Assembly (NCBI GenBank): GCA_002509225.1
Contig: DAHL01000039.1
Span: 18,811 to 82,810 of the forward strand
Origin: Euryarchaeota archaeon UBA102
GTDB taxonomy: Archaea; Thermoplasmatota; Poseidoniia; MGIII; CG-Epi1
DNA length: 64,000 bases
Direction: 5' to 3'
Notes under the pieces: generated by a model
What the model was told of the DNA's origin: nothing
Database searches by the model: none
Seen by the model: the letters and a program-made list of their open reading frames with translations, nothing else
Made by a program: the position numbers and the translations under genes
Shown: positions 52,195 to 61,587 of the stretch, piece after piece
Layout: each line of letters starts with the position of its first letter
How positions within the stretch are numbered: the stretch's first letter is position 1

Positions 52195-53340
52195 TCAGCT
52201 TTCAATTCCTTCTTCATATGGGGTTTCTTTTAGACCTTTATTCAGAAGTTTCGTTACAATCATTATACATGCTATTGTAAAAAAGAATAATATTACAAAT
52301 GATTGTAACTCCAGTTCTGCTTTAATCAAAGGTAAAATACCAACTAAATTCCATAGTCCATGAACTAAAAATGCACATAAAAATCCAAGAGTCAATCTAA
52401 TCATACCAGAAAAATTAGATAGGTGGTATTTAGCATATAAAAATCCTACAATAGCAGGTCCAACAGTATGCAAAACAGTTGATCCCATCCCCCTAGCAAA
52501 CGCAGTCACAGTCCATTCATTGGCCCCAAATACAGTGACTACCCAGACTTCGTATAATAAATTCTCAATCATAGCAAACCCCAATCCACAGGTAACGCCA
52601 TACAAAATTCCTTCATAGGGGGTTTTTATTCTTTTTATGATGAATATCAGGCCTAACGGTTTCAAAATTTCTTCTACTATAGGGGCGGTAACAGTTATCA
52701 CTAGTATCTCCGACATACCTATTACTTCTTCTTCAAATAATTTCATCATATCTGCTCCCATTTGCATAGCTGCAATCTCATTCATTATGCTGGCAGGAAG
52801 TGTCGATATCATACCCCATGTCAATGCAACAAGTATCATTCTTTCAGGTTCTCCCTTTCTATCAGTTTTGCGATATGCATAACTTAACCAAAAAAGACTA
52901 GGAAATGAAAATGCAATAATAAAACAAATTGGAAAAATATACAACGCCATTCCACCAACATTCAAACATATTATTCCAATTAGTAATGATAGGCCAAATA
53001 ACCACCACAATCTCTTCGTTTTTGGAAGATTCAATTCTACCGTATTGTCTATCTTTTTATTTTCTCTAGTTGAATCATATTTCGAATCAATATGAAAATA
53101 CTTAATCGCCTTTGGTGCAGGCTGAAGTAAACTATATACGATTATCAACCCGGAACATGTCAAAATAAACATAAAAACAACCATCAGTGATATCGGTATT
53201 TTTTCAATTATCATATTCTCATCTTCTATTAAATTATCAGAATAATATCTAAGAAACAATAATTGTAATCCCATACTCATTAGAAGCGTTCCAAATACTA
53301 ATCCATAGATTCTAACTATCGTTTTGTATGAATCTAACAT
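52195..53340 (-). CDS. PrsW-like intramembrane metalloprotease family protein
   Basis: A 381-residue membrane protein with about ten TM helices. The conserved motifs are TAPIVEEILKPLGLI (EExxK), FAMIENLLYE and a C-terminal ALVHGLWN-like AFLVHGLWNLVG, the three acidic/His sites of the PrsW (CPBP-related) family. Substrates in archaea are unknown. It is the last protein gene of the proteasome-exosome run, 2 nt after the DHH gene. Confidence 0.83.
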   Translation of the reverse strand: MLDSYKTIVRIYGLVFGTLLMSMGLQLLFLRYYSDNLIEDENMIIEKIPISLMVVFMFILTCSGLIIVYSLLQPAPKAIKYFHIDSKYDSTRENKKIDNTVELNLPKTKRLWWLFGLSLLIGIICLNVGGMALYIFPICFIIAFSFPSLFWLSYAYRKTDRKGEPERMILVALTWGMISTLPASIMNEIAAMQMGADMMKLFEEEVIGMSEILVITVTAPIVEEILKPLGLIFIIKRIKTPYEGILYGVTCGLGFAMIENLLYEVWVVTVFGANEWTVTAFARGMGSTVLHTVGPAIVGFLYAKYHLSNFSGMIRLTLGFLCAFLVHGLWNLVGILPLIKAELELQSFVILFFFTIACIMIVTKLLNKGLKETPYEEGIES

Positions 53341-53342
53341 AT

Positions 53343-54299
53343 TTATCCTTCTTTAATCACCTGTAAACATTCCTGTTTCACTATTTCTGCTAGAGCTTCT
53401 CCATCTCCAATTCCTTTCATACCAGCTGCTCCAATATGTCCGCCAGTTGAACCACCGAATGATGAATTAACATTTTTCAATATTTTAGATAAATTAAATC
53501 CACTATCTTTAGCTTTCAACGAACATCTCATAGATAGTTGTACTTCATTTTTTTTATTCTCAGATACTACGATGCCAATATCTGCACCCATCCTTATCAT
53601 ATTTTTAGCAACTTTCGACGTGTGTGCGTTTACAAAAGAAGTACAAATTATAAATTTCTTTTCACTAACCCATTTCATTCGTTGCATTCCTTTCAATAAT
53701 GCTATACGTTCGTCTTCGTTAACATCTCGATTTAACATTTTCATTACTTCTTGCGGTTCAGCTCCAAGAGCACACAGCTCACTAGCAATTTTTAATGAGT
53801 TTTGATTGGCATAACGAAAACTCCCCGTATCTGCATATATTGCCGCTAATAACGGATTCAATGAAAGACTAGATACTGACTCTTCAATATGTTCGATCAA
53901 TTCAAAAACAATTTCTGCAGTACTAGTTTTATCCGAACAACTAATTACAATATCTTCCTTTTTCCAACCATCGATTTTTTGATGATGATCTATTACTACT
54001 ATTTTTTCTGCTTTTGGCAGAGGTGAACATCTTTTAGGATCACTCGTATCTAATACGATAAGTGTACCATCCCATTTTTTTGGAGGTTCTTGCAGATAAT
54101 TTACGCCACTTTCATCTATTATTTTTTTACCTCCAGAATTAATTCCATTAGACAGTGAAATTTGACATCCTTCTAATGTATGATAAATTCCAAGAGCAGA
54201 TCCAACACAATCAACATCTGCATTATGGTGTAGGATTATCAATTTTCGCTTCTTAAACGCTTCTTTTAATTTTCGTTTATTCGGAAACACTATTTTCAC
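53343..54299 (-). CDS. DHH/DHHA1-family phosphoesterase
   Basis: 318 residues. The DHH domain has HHNADVDCVGSALG, VLDTSD and VVIDHHQK; DTGSFRY near residue 160 is the fourth motif. The DHHA1 domain ends with STGGHIGAAGM. This order is typical of archaeal exo- or oligonucleases of the NrnA/RecJ-like group that remove nanoRNA or pAp. Lying next to the exosome operon, it may finish short products of RNA decay; that is inference. It overlaps pfdB by 23 nt, with a GTG start. Confidence 0.87.
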   Translation of the reverse strand: MKIVFPNKRKLKEAFKKRKLIILHHNADVDCVGSALGIYHTLEGCQISLSNGINSGGKKIIDESGVNYLQEPPKKWDGTLIVLDTSDPKRCSPLPKAEKIVVIDHHQKIDGWKKEDIVISCSDKTSTAEIVFELIEHIEESVSSLSLNPLLAAIYADTGSFRYANQNSLKIASELCALGAEPQEVMKMLNRDVNEDERIALLKGMQRMKWVSEKKFIICTSFVNAHTSKVAKNMIRMGADIGIVVSENKKNEVQLSMRCSLKAKDSGFNLSKILKNVNSSFGGSTGGHIGAAGMKGIGDGEALAEIVKQECLQVIKEG

Positions 54300-54651
54300 C
54301 AGAGTTTTGAAGATTTTGTATTTTCGGCATTAATTCTTTTTGAATTTTTTCCATTTCTTTATTCATTTCTTCCACTTCTTTCTTAATAGTTTTAGTTCTC
54401 AGTTCTAAAGATTCACTTTCTTCTTCTAACTCTTTTATAAGTTTTTTATAATCATCAACTTTAATCATAACTGAACCGGACGCTCTATAGATTATATTTT
54501 CTGGATTCAAGTCTTTGACATCATTTATAGTTTTTTTTATTTCCTGTAAACCTATTTCCATTTGACTTTGTTGTTGAGATAACATTTGAAATCTCTGTTG
54601 AAGTTGTTGAAAATAAGCCATCTGTTGTTGCATTTCTTCAATCGTTTCCAT
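54277..54651 (-). CDS. pfdB: Prefoldin beta subunit
   Basis: A 124-residue coiled-coil chaperone subunit. Two long helices (about 1-45 and 75-118), beginning EEMQQQMAYFQQLQQRF, flank a beta hairpin with NIIYRASGSVMIKV, the prefoldin beta core. With an alpha subunit elsewhere it forms the hexamer that hands unfolded proteins to the thermosome. Its place in the proteasome-exosome operon is conserved in many Euryarchaeota. Confidence 0.9.
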   Translation of the reverse strand: METIEEMQQQMAYFQQLQQRFQMLSQQQSQMEIGLQEIKKTINDVKDLNPENIIYRASGSVMIKVDDYKKLIKELEEESESLELRTKTIKKEVEEMNKEMEKIQKELMPKIQNLQNSGENSVSE

Positions 54652-54655
54652 GTTT

Positions 54656-54880
54656 TCATTCCCTCGCTACTTCATGTGCACATTTAGCCCAACTAAGAAA
54701 GGAATTTAAACAAGCCCTTAGACTTGAAATACTTTCGGCCTCTATCTCCATTTTTAGACGATTACCTATATTCTCTACATTAACTTTTACTTTAGGTATG
54801 TCTCCTTCTGCTTCTGGCGCAAGAGCTCTAACTATCGCTTCAGTTGCTTTGCCCGTTCGTAATTTAACAATAGCTTTCAT
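54656..54880 (-). CDS. pcc1: KEOPS complex subunit Pcc1
   Basis: A 74-residue dimerising subunit of KEOPS, which makes t6A37 in ANN-decoding tRNAs. The family signature SLRACLNSFLSW is present near the C-terminus, after IEAESISS. The ATG at 54880 shares its A with the rpoP stop (TGATG), so it was preferred over TTG 54883. Four nt separate it from pfdB. Confidence 0.87.
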   Translation of the reverse strand: MKAIVKLRTGKATEAIVRALAPEAEGDIPKVKVNVENIGNRLKMEIEAESISSLRACLNSFLSWAKCAHEVARE

Positions 54881-55020
54881 CAATCGGTCGTTACCGTTTT
54901 CTTACTAGCAGGTCGTTTCTTATAAAAAATCTTATTTCCACATTTCCTACAGGTTAGACCTAGAGTCTCTAAATCCATCTCTAACTGTGTTTTACAATTA
55001 GAACATCTATATTGAACCAT
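54880..55020 (-). CDS. rpoP: DNA-directed RNA polymerase subunit P (Rpo12)
   Basis: A 46-residue zinc-ribbon protein. It begins MVQYRCSNCKTQLEMDL and continues CRKCGNKIFYKKRPA, giving the four zinc Cys as C-x2-C and C-x2-C and the basic RP end typical of archaeal RpoP. The gene overlaps eL43 and Pcc1 by one base each. Confidence 0.9.
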   Translation of the reverse strand: MVQYRCSNCKTQLEMDLETLGLTCRKCGNKIFYKKRPASKKTVTTD

Positions 55021-55253
55021 TAATTCTCCCCCGCGATTGTTGGATAATATGCACCACTTGCAAATTTATAATCACAGTGTCTACATTCATATATTCCTGT
55101 TGATACTCTTTTAACTTTAACATGGGTGCATTGAGGGCATTCATGATTTTTTTTCTGTCTTTTCTCAACTTCTCCAATTTTTCTTCGTACAGAAACGCCA
55201 TACTTCGCTCCTAATCTACCGGTGCTTCCTGCTTTTTTTGTTCTAGAGCTCAT
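55020..55253 (-). CDS. rpl37ae: Ribosomal protein eL43 (L37Ae)
   Basis: 77 residues. The zinc finger is HECPQCTHVKVKRVSTGIYE then CRHC, and the N-terminal RTKKAGSTGRLGAKYGVSVR is the conserved basic arm. The C-terminal KFASGAYYP is typical. It overlaps rrp42 by 4 nt and rpoP by one. Confidence 0.95.
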   Translation of the reverse strand: MSSRTKKAGSTGRLGAKYGVSVRRKIGEVEKRQKKNHECPQCTHVKVKRVSTGIYECRHCDYKFASGAYYPTIAGEN

Positions 55254-56047
55254 TTGAGAGACTCCTCTATCGCATTACGAACTATATTATCCTTTTCTCT
55301 TGCTTTCAGGACAGCATCTTTAACTTCTGTCACAGTAAATGCACCATTCTTACCTTTCTGCATAGCCCTCATAACGCCATCTTCATCGTGCGACACAGTA
55401 AGTCTTGCACTCATTACTTTTTCTTCTTCTAGATTAGGGTCTAAAACAACTGCATCTCCAATTTTTGCGAATGTACAGGTTATAGGCTTTAGAGAAATAT
55501 TCATTTTTTCATCTTTAGGTTTTTCACCTATTTCATATTGTACATTAGGTATCATTGTTTGATGCAATGCCGCTACTGCTGCTGCTGTACAACAATCAAA
55601 TAGATTCCCTCCATGGTCCATTATATGAAGATCAATACAAGCCATCCATATTTTCTCACCCTCTTCTATGCATAATTGTTCGAAATCTATCATTCCAGAT
55701 TCCCTTATTCCTCTATCAACAACTCTCGCCAATTCAACACTATTTTCACGCGGAGGTCCAGCTTCAAAGCCAAGAGATGCCAAAGGAGCTAATTCCACAG
55801 AAGTCATCATCGCACCTCTATCTGGTGAATCTGGATACGGTGTACCAAGTACACATTTAACTCCACAAATCACCTTTGTTTTTCCAATAGTTGCCATTGC
55901 AGATCCATCTGCAGTTCCTATAATTCCACTCTCTACCTTTATCTCCCTAAATTCATCAAAATCTCTTCCATCTATCCGTTTTCCTTTGGAAGCTAGTTCT
56001 TCTAAATATCCTTTCATCAAATTAGGAGTAATTTCTTCTTGAGCCAT
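55250..56047 (-). CDS. rrp42: Exosome complex subunit Rrp42
   Basis: The non-catalytic RNase PH-like subunit of the archaeal exosome hexamer, 265 residues. KGKRIDGRDFDEFREIKVE begins the fold; GTPYPDSPDRGAMMTSVELA and CIDLHIMDHGGNLFDCCTAA follow. The phosphate-binding Arg pair of Rrp41 is absent here, as expected. Its ATG shares a base with the rrp41 stop. Confidence 0.93.
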   Translation of the reverse strand: MAQEEITPNLMKGYLEELASKGKRIDGRDFDEFREIKVESGIIGTADGSAMATIGKTKVICGVKCVLGTPYPDSPDRGAMMTSVELAPLASLGFEAGPPRENSVELARVVDRGIRESGMIDFEQLCIEEGEKIWMACIDLHIMDHGGNLFDCCTAAAVAALHQTMIPNVQYEIGEKPKDEKMNISLKPITCTFAKIGDAVVLDPNLEEEKVMSARLTVSHDEDGVMRAMQKGKNGAFTVTEVKDAVLKAREKDNIVRNAIEESLK

Positions 56048-56769
56048 TATTTACCTCCATATTTGCGTTTTAATGCATCTCTCTGTATTTCATACACCTG
56101 TTTACATCCATCTATCGCCATGTTGAAAGCTTCTTCAAATTCATCTGGAGTCAATTCTCCATCCATCTGCATTAGAACTACTTCTTCCGTTGATGGTATT
56201 ACTGCAACTGGCAAGTCTGCTTCACCAAAATTATCTTCTTCTTTATTCAAATCCAATACTACTTTACCATCTATTCTTCCAGTGGCACATGAAGGTATCA
56301 AATCTTTCATTGGTATTCCTGCATCAGCAACTGCTACACTGGCTGCGGTTAAAGCTGCACATCTTGTTCCTGCATGAGCTTCTACAACCTGTATGTCTAC
56401 ACGAATAGCGGCTTTTGGATATTTTTCAACCATAACCACACGTTCAAGAGCTTCAGATATCAGTAAAGAAATCTCCATAGATCTTCTATCGAGCCCAGGT
56501 CTTTTTCTATCATCAACACTAAATGGTGCCATGTTGTATCTGGCCTGTATTATTGCCCTATCTGGTTTCTGTTTATGTCTAGGATGGCATTCAATAGGTC
56601 CAAAAACTCCACAATATATTTTGTTGTTTCCCCATTCTAAATACGATGAACCATCCGCTTCATCTAAGACTCCTGCTTCTATTTTCAAATGTCTTAGTTC
56701 GTTCGGTTTTCTACCATCTATTCTTTTTCCTTTTTTATCTATAAATTCTTTATCAAATTTTCCACCCAT
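56047..56769 (-). CDS. rrp41: Exosome complex subunit Rrp41 (catalytic)
   Basis: The phosphorolytic RNase PH-like subunit, 240 residues. KKGKRIDGRKPNELRHLKIE, then RHKQKPDRAIIQARYNMAPF, LDRRSMEISLLISEAL and the catalytic region EAHAGTRCAALTAASVALAD-like sequence at 128-147 (GTRCAA is visible). Together with Rrp42 it forms the ring that degrades RNA from the 3' end or adds A-rich tails. Confidence 0.95.
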   Translation of the reverse strand: MGGKFDKEFIDKKGKRIDGRKPNELRHLKIEAGVLDEADGSSYLEWGNNKIYCGVFGPIECHPRHKQKPDRAIIQARYNMAPFSVDDRKRPGLDRRSMEISLLISEALERVVMVEKYPKAAIRVDIQVVEAHAGTRCAALTAASVAVADAGIPMKDLIPSCATGRIDGKVVLDLNKEEDNFGEADLPVAVIPSTEEVVLMQMDGELTPDEFEEAFNMAIDGCKQVYEIQRDALKRKYGGK

Positions 56770-56773
56770 TGTA

Positions 56774-57460
56774 TCACTTATCTCCTTCTAGAAATTTCTC
56801 TATCATTTTCGTACCTTCAATCTTTCCTTCTTCTTCATTTATCATTTTTATCGCTCCCATAGCCTTAGCTATTTCTTCTGTAGTTCCATCTACCCAAATC
56901 ATCCCATTCTGTCCAATTTGTATTCTCGTATTTGTTTTTTCTCTTATCATCTCTATATTCGCCCCCTGTTTTCCTATAATTTTGGATACGTTTCTACATT
57001 CAATTTTGAAAATAGTTCCAGCATATAATCTTCTACCAATAAAACCTTTTTTGAATGAAACTTGATATGATCCAGTCCCCGAAAAGAAAATCTCAGCTAT
57101 ACAGGCATCCCCTATACCCATAAATTTAGACGTTTCACCTATTCCAACTTTCCATTCAGTTTCTGAAAAGTGCAACAGAGCATCACTTGAAGAATTTATA
57201 TCCATATACCAATGCGACGGGCCTATTCCGCTACAAGTTGCTATTACTACGTCACCAACCTTTGGATAATATCGACCCTTCATTGCTGATACGCTAATGT
57301 AGCTTCCACTTTGCTTTGCAGTACCTACTAAAGCTGAACAAATTTTATCCTTTTTTTTGAAGACTCCATCTCCTATTTTACCAGAAACTCCTATCTCGTC
57401 ATTCGGAAAAAAAATCTCTTTACTTATACTTTTATTATCTGCGTCTGTTTTACTATTCAT
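56774..57460 (-). CDS. rrp4: Exosome RNA-binding subunit Rrp4 (S1-KH)
   Basis: The cap protein of the exosome, 228 residues. An N-terminal domain (KIGDGVFKKKDKICSALVG) is followed by an S1 domain (YYPKVGDVVIATCSGIGPSH) and a KH domain with the GxxG loop IIGKQGANIEMIREKT. It lies 54 nt after SBDS and 4 nt before rrp41. Confidence 0.93.
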   Translation of the reverse strand: MNSKTDADNKSISKEIFFPNDEIGVSGKIGDGVFKKKDKICSALVGTAKQSGSYISVSAMKGRYYPKVGDVVIATCSGIGPSHWYMDINSSSDALLHFSETEWKVGIGETSKFMGIGDACIAEIFFSGTGSYQVSFKKGFIGRRLYAGTIFKIECRNVSKIIGKQGANIEMIREKTNTRIQIGQNGMIWVDGTTEEIAKAMGAIKMINEEEGKIEGTKMIEKFLEGDK

Positions 57461-57514
57461 TTAAACCAAATCTCGTTTTTTATTATTTCTTATGTGGATG
57501 TCGACCTAGACTAC

Positions 57515-58213
57515 TCAATTTAAAATCTTTGTCTCTACATCTCCCTTGGTTATGCTGTTTAATCGGTCTGTTAATTTCTTGTAAGAACCAGCGGCAATGT
57601 CGATTACAGCTATCCACGTTCCATCATTCATATACTCTTCATTTTTAATCCTTTTACTGAATTCTTTTATCTCTCCATAACTTTTTCCAACATACCTACT
57701 AGGCACTTTTACAGCCACATCAAAAGATTCCATGGAAATTGGTATTTTCATTTTTATCTCATTCACTGCTCTTTCTACCTGTACTTCTACACTTGCAAAA
57801 GGATCAATAACAAATCGTGCTTCATTCAATGCATTCTCTATCCTTTGTGGGGGGTGCGGTGTTTCTGTTTGAGGATTCATAGCATTAGCGACTATGTGTG
57901 CAATAATCTGTTTACTCTTTCTTTCTACTAATTTTCTTCTCTGCTCAGTAGTTAATTGAATATTACCTTTATTCAATATAATTTCAAATATTTCGTTTTT
58001 TTCTAAAGTTCCAAACGCCTCATTCAAGGCTTCTTCTGAAGGTCTATCGCCTTTTTTCGAATCGCTCCAAATTTCATCCGTCACCAATGATTCTTCCCAA
58101 TCTATCTCTTTACTTTCTTTGTATTTCTCTGCAGCATCTGGCTCAATTAAAATCTCAAATTTCTGCCCCCCAGTTTCTATCCGGGCTATCACCGCTTCTT
58201 CTACGGTTACCAT
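57515..58213 (-). CDS. Ribosome maturation protein SBDS
   Basis: Homologue of Shwachman-Bodian-Diamond protein, 232 residues. The N-terminal domain has EILIEPDAAEKYKE and VTDEIWSDSKKGDRPSEEAL. The central helices contain TEQRRKLVERKSKQIIAHI and HPPQRIENALNEARF. The ferredoxin-like C-domain follows. It releases the anti-association factor eIF6/aIF6 from the large subunit. It abuts psmA without a gap. Confidence 0.93.
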   Translation of the reverse strand: MVTVEEAVIARIETGGQKFEILIEPDAAEKYKESKEIDWEESLVTDEIWSDSKKGDRPSEEALNEAFGTLEKNEIFEIILNKGNIQLTTEQRRKLVERKSKQIIAHIVANAMNPQTETPHPPQRIENALNEARFVIDPFASVEVQVERAVNEIKMKIPISMESFDVAVKVPSRYVGKSYGEIKEFSKRIKNEEYMNDGTWIAVIDIAAGSYKKLTDRLNSITKGDVETKILN

Positions 58214-58927
58214 CTAATTTTTGCCAGTAGTATGTTTCTTAATTTCTTCTTGAGTTAGATTATGAAAGCCCTTTTCTTTCGAAACATTCGCTATTTCTAC
58301 ATTCTTAATATCAAATTTCTCTTCATTGGCTGTTTTCAAGGCTTTAACTCCTAATCCAATAGCTTGCTTAACTGTCATTCCTTCTTTATATTCTTTCTCA
58401 AAAATTTCCCCTACTTCATTCCTACCTGCTCCAATTCCAATGGCTTTGTACGAAGTCATCGCACCTGATGGATCAGTTTCGTAAAGATGCGCTCCGTATT
58501 CATCAACACCTGCTATAATTAATGCAGTACCAAACGGTCTAACTCCACCATATTGGGTGTATGATTGTTTAAAGTCGCAAAGTTTCTTCACCAATGCCTC
58601 AATAGGCATCTCTTCTCCATAATTGAATCGATTGGTTTGACACTCTACTCTGGCTCTATCAACTAGAGCCCTTGCATCAGCTACCAATCCCGAAGTTGCA
58701 CAACCAACATTTTCATCTATTTTGAAAACTTTCTCTATACTGTCCGGTTCAACTAATCTAGAACCAACTCTTTTTTCAACAAGTAAAACAACACCATCTT
58801 TGTATTTTATTCCCAAGGTAGTTGTTCCTCTCTTTACAGCTTCTCTAGCATATTCAACTTGAAACAATCTACCATCTGGTGAAAACACCGTTATTGCGCG
58901 GTCATAAGCCATATGTCCTGGTTGCAT
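58214..58927 (-). CDS. psmA: Proteasome subunit alpha
   Basis: The outer-ring subunit of the 20S proteasome, 237 residues. The N-terminal YDRAITVFSPDGRLFQVEYA is the alpha-subunit signature that gates the chamber. VRPFGTALIIAGVD and TDPSGAMTSYKAIGIGAG are also typical. It is the first gene of the superoperon that runs to the PrsW-like gene; the beta subunit is not in this window. Confidence 0.95.
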   Translation of the reverse strand: MQPGHMAYDRAITVFSPDGRLFQVEYAREAVKRGTTTLGIKYKDGVVLLVEKRVGSRLVEPDSIEKVFKIDENVGCATSGLVADARALVDRARVECQTNRFNYGEEMPIEALVKKLCDFKQSYTQYGGVRPFGTALIIAGVDEYGAHLYETDPSGAMTSYKAIGIGAGRNEVGEIFEKEYKEGMTVKQAIGLGVKALKTANEEKFDIKNVEIANVSKEKGFHNLTQEEIKKHTTGKN

Positions 58928-59015
58928 AAAATATCACTCTTCCACCATCGATTGTATACCTCTAAAAGGATATGGGTCATTTTATTCTACGTTTCATTCA
59001 TCAACCTTTAATTAC

Positions 59016-59022
59016 TTAAATA
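59016..59022 (+). promoter_or_regulatory. TATA-like box for the PKD lipoprotein
   Basis: TTAAATA lies 22 nt (centre) before the GTG at 59041 and fits a leaderless start. Confidence 0.45.
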
Positions 59023-59040
59023 GATTAAAAATAGGTTTTT

Positions 59041-60231
59041 GTGAACAAAGCTCTTTCGATTCTGATTTTTTTATCTTTGACATCTGGTTGTTTGAATAAC
59101 ACTTCTCAAGAAATAGACAATGTAACTTTCAGTATAGAAAACGAGGAAATAGTTAGGGGTGAGGTTATTTTTTTCTCTACTAATGGCTCTGATTACCCTT
59201 CAGGAAGCTCATTTTTCTGGAAGTTTGGCGACGGTTCAGGTGCTGGCGGTACATCAGCAGAGCACATTTATTCAACAGAGGGAATTTTCGAAGTATCTTT
59301 AACCGTAGTATCTAACAGTGGCAATACAGGTCAATATGTAAAAGAGATAGAAGTACTCTATCCAAACCTACCACCTATCGCTTCATCTTATATATTGAAC
59401 GAAGCCGGACATGTTCAATTAGGCAGAGTAAATACAGAATTTTTCTTTTATGGCAATGATTCTTCAGATCCAGAAGGTTCTTCTTTGAATTATAGTTGGA
59501 GCTTTGGAGATGGCTCTTCCAGTTCAGGCATGTATACGAATTATTCGTACGTTGCTGCAGGAAACTATACAATAAATCTAACAGTAACAGATGAAAGAAA
59601 TATATCTTCTTCTTCACTTTCATGGGTCGTTGTAAAGAATTATGAATACAATATCACCTTTCAAGAGATGGAATCTACAGTCATTTTATCTTCACCTCCT
59701 AACCGTTTGCTAGAGGGCGAAACTAATACAACTTTATGGATGGGGCATAGTAACCTCACTAGTGTAAGATTTGTTCTAGAATGGACAGACGATATTCAAA
59801 CTTTAGAAGATTTACAAGATTTAGGTTTTAGTCAAGCAGCTATAGATGCAATCGCTTCTATTTTCGGTGTCTTTTTCCCAGATACTTTCGAATTAGCACT
59901 AAACACAACCGAAATAAACGGAGTTAACGATTTTTCTGAACAGAGTAGCAGTGAATATATAGAAGCGAATTACGAAAATTTGACTGGCATTCCTAATAAT
60001 CCAGGCATATATCATTTCGAAACCGAGACGGGCGCTTGGATTTGGCTTGAAAATAATTTCCCATCAAATGAAACAGGTCATAATAATTGGACGATAGACG
60101 TTACATGTATTCATGCTTCACCCGATGACGTTTTGGGCTTCTTTTTTGATCCAGACGATGGAAATAATTTTACACTTTCAGTCATCTATACTTATTATGT
60201 TGCAGTTTTAACGGAAGTTTCACTCGTCTAA
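59041..60231 (+). CDS. PKD-domain lipoprotein
   Basis: 396 residues with a lipoprotein signal (LIFLSLTSGC, lipobox Cys at about 17). Two PKD domains follow: about 25-108 with WKFGDGSGAG and about 115-198 with DPEGSSLNYSWSFGDGS and NYTINLTVTDE. The C-terminal 200 residues are beta-rich, Asn-rich and end without an anchor. A surface binding or adhesion role is likely. The 3' end overlaps the next, convergent gene by 12 nt. Confidence 0.8.
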   Translation: MNKALSILIFLSLTSGCLNNTSQEIDNVTFSIENEEIVRGEVIFFSTNGSDYPSGSSFFWKFGDGSGAGGTSAEHIYSTEGIFEVSLTVVSNSGNTGQYVKEIEVLYPNLPPIASSYILNEAGHVQLGRVNTEFFFYGNDSSDPEGSSLNYSWSFGDGSSSSGMYTNYSYVAAGNYTINLTVTDERNISSSSLSWVVVKNYEYNITFQEMESTVILSSPPNRLLEGETNTTLWMGHSNLTSVRFVLEWTDDIQTLEDLQDLGFSQAAIDAIASIFGVFFPDTFELALNTTEINGVNDFSEQSSSEYIEANYENLTGIPNNPGIYHFETETGAWIWLENNFPSNETGHNNWTIDVTCIHASPDDVLGFFFDPDDGNNFTLSVIYTYYVAVLTEVSLV

Positions 60232-61587
60232 TTCAGTTTCAGCATCTAATATGTCTGCTAGTATTTTCAACGTTTTGCCAGCTTGACTGTAATCTGACAT
60301 TCTCGATTTTTCAAGCGTTTTGTATGATTTTTTGATTGCCCCCTCATAATCATTTGGATTGGCCTTTAGAGAAATATAATATTCACATACAGATAGATTA
60401 TGCCAACCTCTTGGCTCTTCTGGATTAATTTCAGTGGCTTTTTGATAGTGCTCCTTTGCTCTTTCTAAACGCCCCTCATTCCAACAGGCGTGACCCAATC
60501 TTAGATAAGTTCTCACATCTTCTTTCCCAACATCTGCTATGAATTGTGAGAATTCACCCCCTTCTTCTTTCAAAGTCGTCGTCCCCATTGTAGTTGATTC
60601 TGAAATTCCGCTATCTCCATAACTTTCATATTCAGTAGTATCTGGGATTGGACCATCAAAAATGCCAAAGTTAAACATAGGTTCTACATCCGGCTCTTTC
60701 ACAGTTTCACTCACACTGTTGTATCCAACATCTCTTTCATATTCATTTATTCTACTTTCTACATTTGTTTTATTATCTAAAAATACAACACTCTCTCCAT
60801 TACCAGCAAATAAAGAGTTCGCATCTCTAGCCGCTGCAACACAAACAACTTCATTGGTAAATTCATTTTTCTTAATCAATTCACCATTGTCCGATATTAA
60901 GTATGCATTTTTGTCATGTGAGCCTGCTATAATTTTGCCATCTTTTAATGATTCTATGCTTCTTATGTATCCTCCGGTTTGATAATTCCAAATCGGCTCA
61001 CCATTTTCGTTTAAACAATATATTTTCTTATCCCATCCACCCAAATATATTTTATTTCCTATTTCGTTTATGTCTACATCCCACAACGAATCTTCCTTTT
61101 GCTGTTTGAATATGAGATTTCCCATTCTATCTATAAGGAATAAGAATTCATCTCCACAGGCAACAATTTTTTCAGCCCCTCTGGACATTGAAATACCTAT
61201 CATCGCTCTGTCAGTTTCATATTCCCATATCTTATCTCCATTAGAACTATACAATCCTATTGAGTCTCCAGTTCCCACTGCTATGTAATTGCCTTCAGGA
61301 TCTGTACTAATTGACCATATGGTTTTTCCTATTTCACGTTCCCATTCTAGATTGCCATTCGAATTCAATGCAGTCATTCTACAATCTTTTCCACCAAAAA
61401 AAATCTTATCTCCTTTCTCTGTAATATTGACACAACATAACCCCTCTTTCATCTCCTTTTTCCAAACAATATCTCCATTCTGATTAACAAAATTAAGATT
61501 ACCATTTCTGTCTGCAATTACAATAGATTTTCCATCTCCTGATGACGAAATCTTGAGCGCCTGCCCATCTAGCGTTAATTCAAACAT
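60220..61587 (-). CDS. Beta-propeller (PQQ/WD-like) protein with C-terminal TPR
   Basis: 455 residues. The N-terminal 300 contain about seven repeats of the type NGDIVWKKEM, NGNLEWEREIG, NGDKIWEYETD, NGEPIWNYQTGG separated by about 40 residues, a PQQ/quinoprotein-like propeller. A Ser/Thr/Glu-rich linker follows, and two to three TPR-like helix pairs from about 355 on (YLRLGHACWNEGRLERAKEH and WHNLSVCEYYISLKANP). No signal peptide is visible, so it may be a cytoplasmic scaffold. Confidence 0.75.
   Translation of the reverse strand: MFELTLDGQALKISSSGDGKSIVIADRNGNLNFVNQNGDIVWKKEMKEGLCCVNITEKGDKIFFGGKDCRMTALNSNGNLEWEREIGKTIWSISTDPEGNYIAVGTGDSIGLYSSNGDKIWEYETDRAMIGISMSRGAEKIVACGDEFLFLIDRMGNLIFKQQKEDSLWDVDINEIGNKIYLGGWDKKIYCLNENGEPIWNYQTGGYIRSIESLKDGKIIAGSHDKNAYLISDNGELIKKNEFTNEVVCVAAARDANSLFAGNGESVVFLDNKTNVESRINEYERDVGYNSVSETVKEPDVEPMFNFGIFDGPIPDTTEYESYGDSGISESTTMGTTTLKEEGGEFSQFIADVGKEDVRTYLRLGHACWNEGRLERAKEHYQKATEINPEEPRGWHNLSVCEYYISLKANPNDYEGAIKKSYKTLEKSRMSDYSQAGKTLKILADILDAETELDE

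Noticed and set aside
55555-56042. Plus-strand open frames opposite rrp42
   Set aside because: They are antisense to a conserved exosome gene and have no recognisable features.
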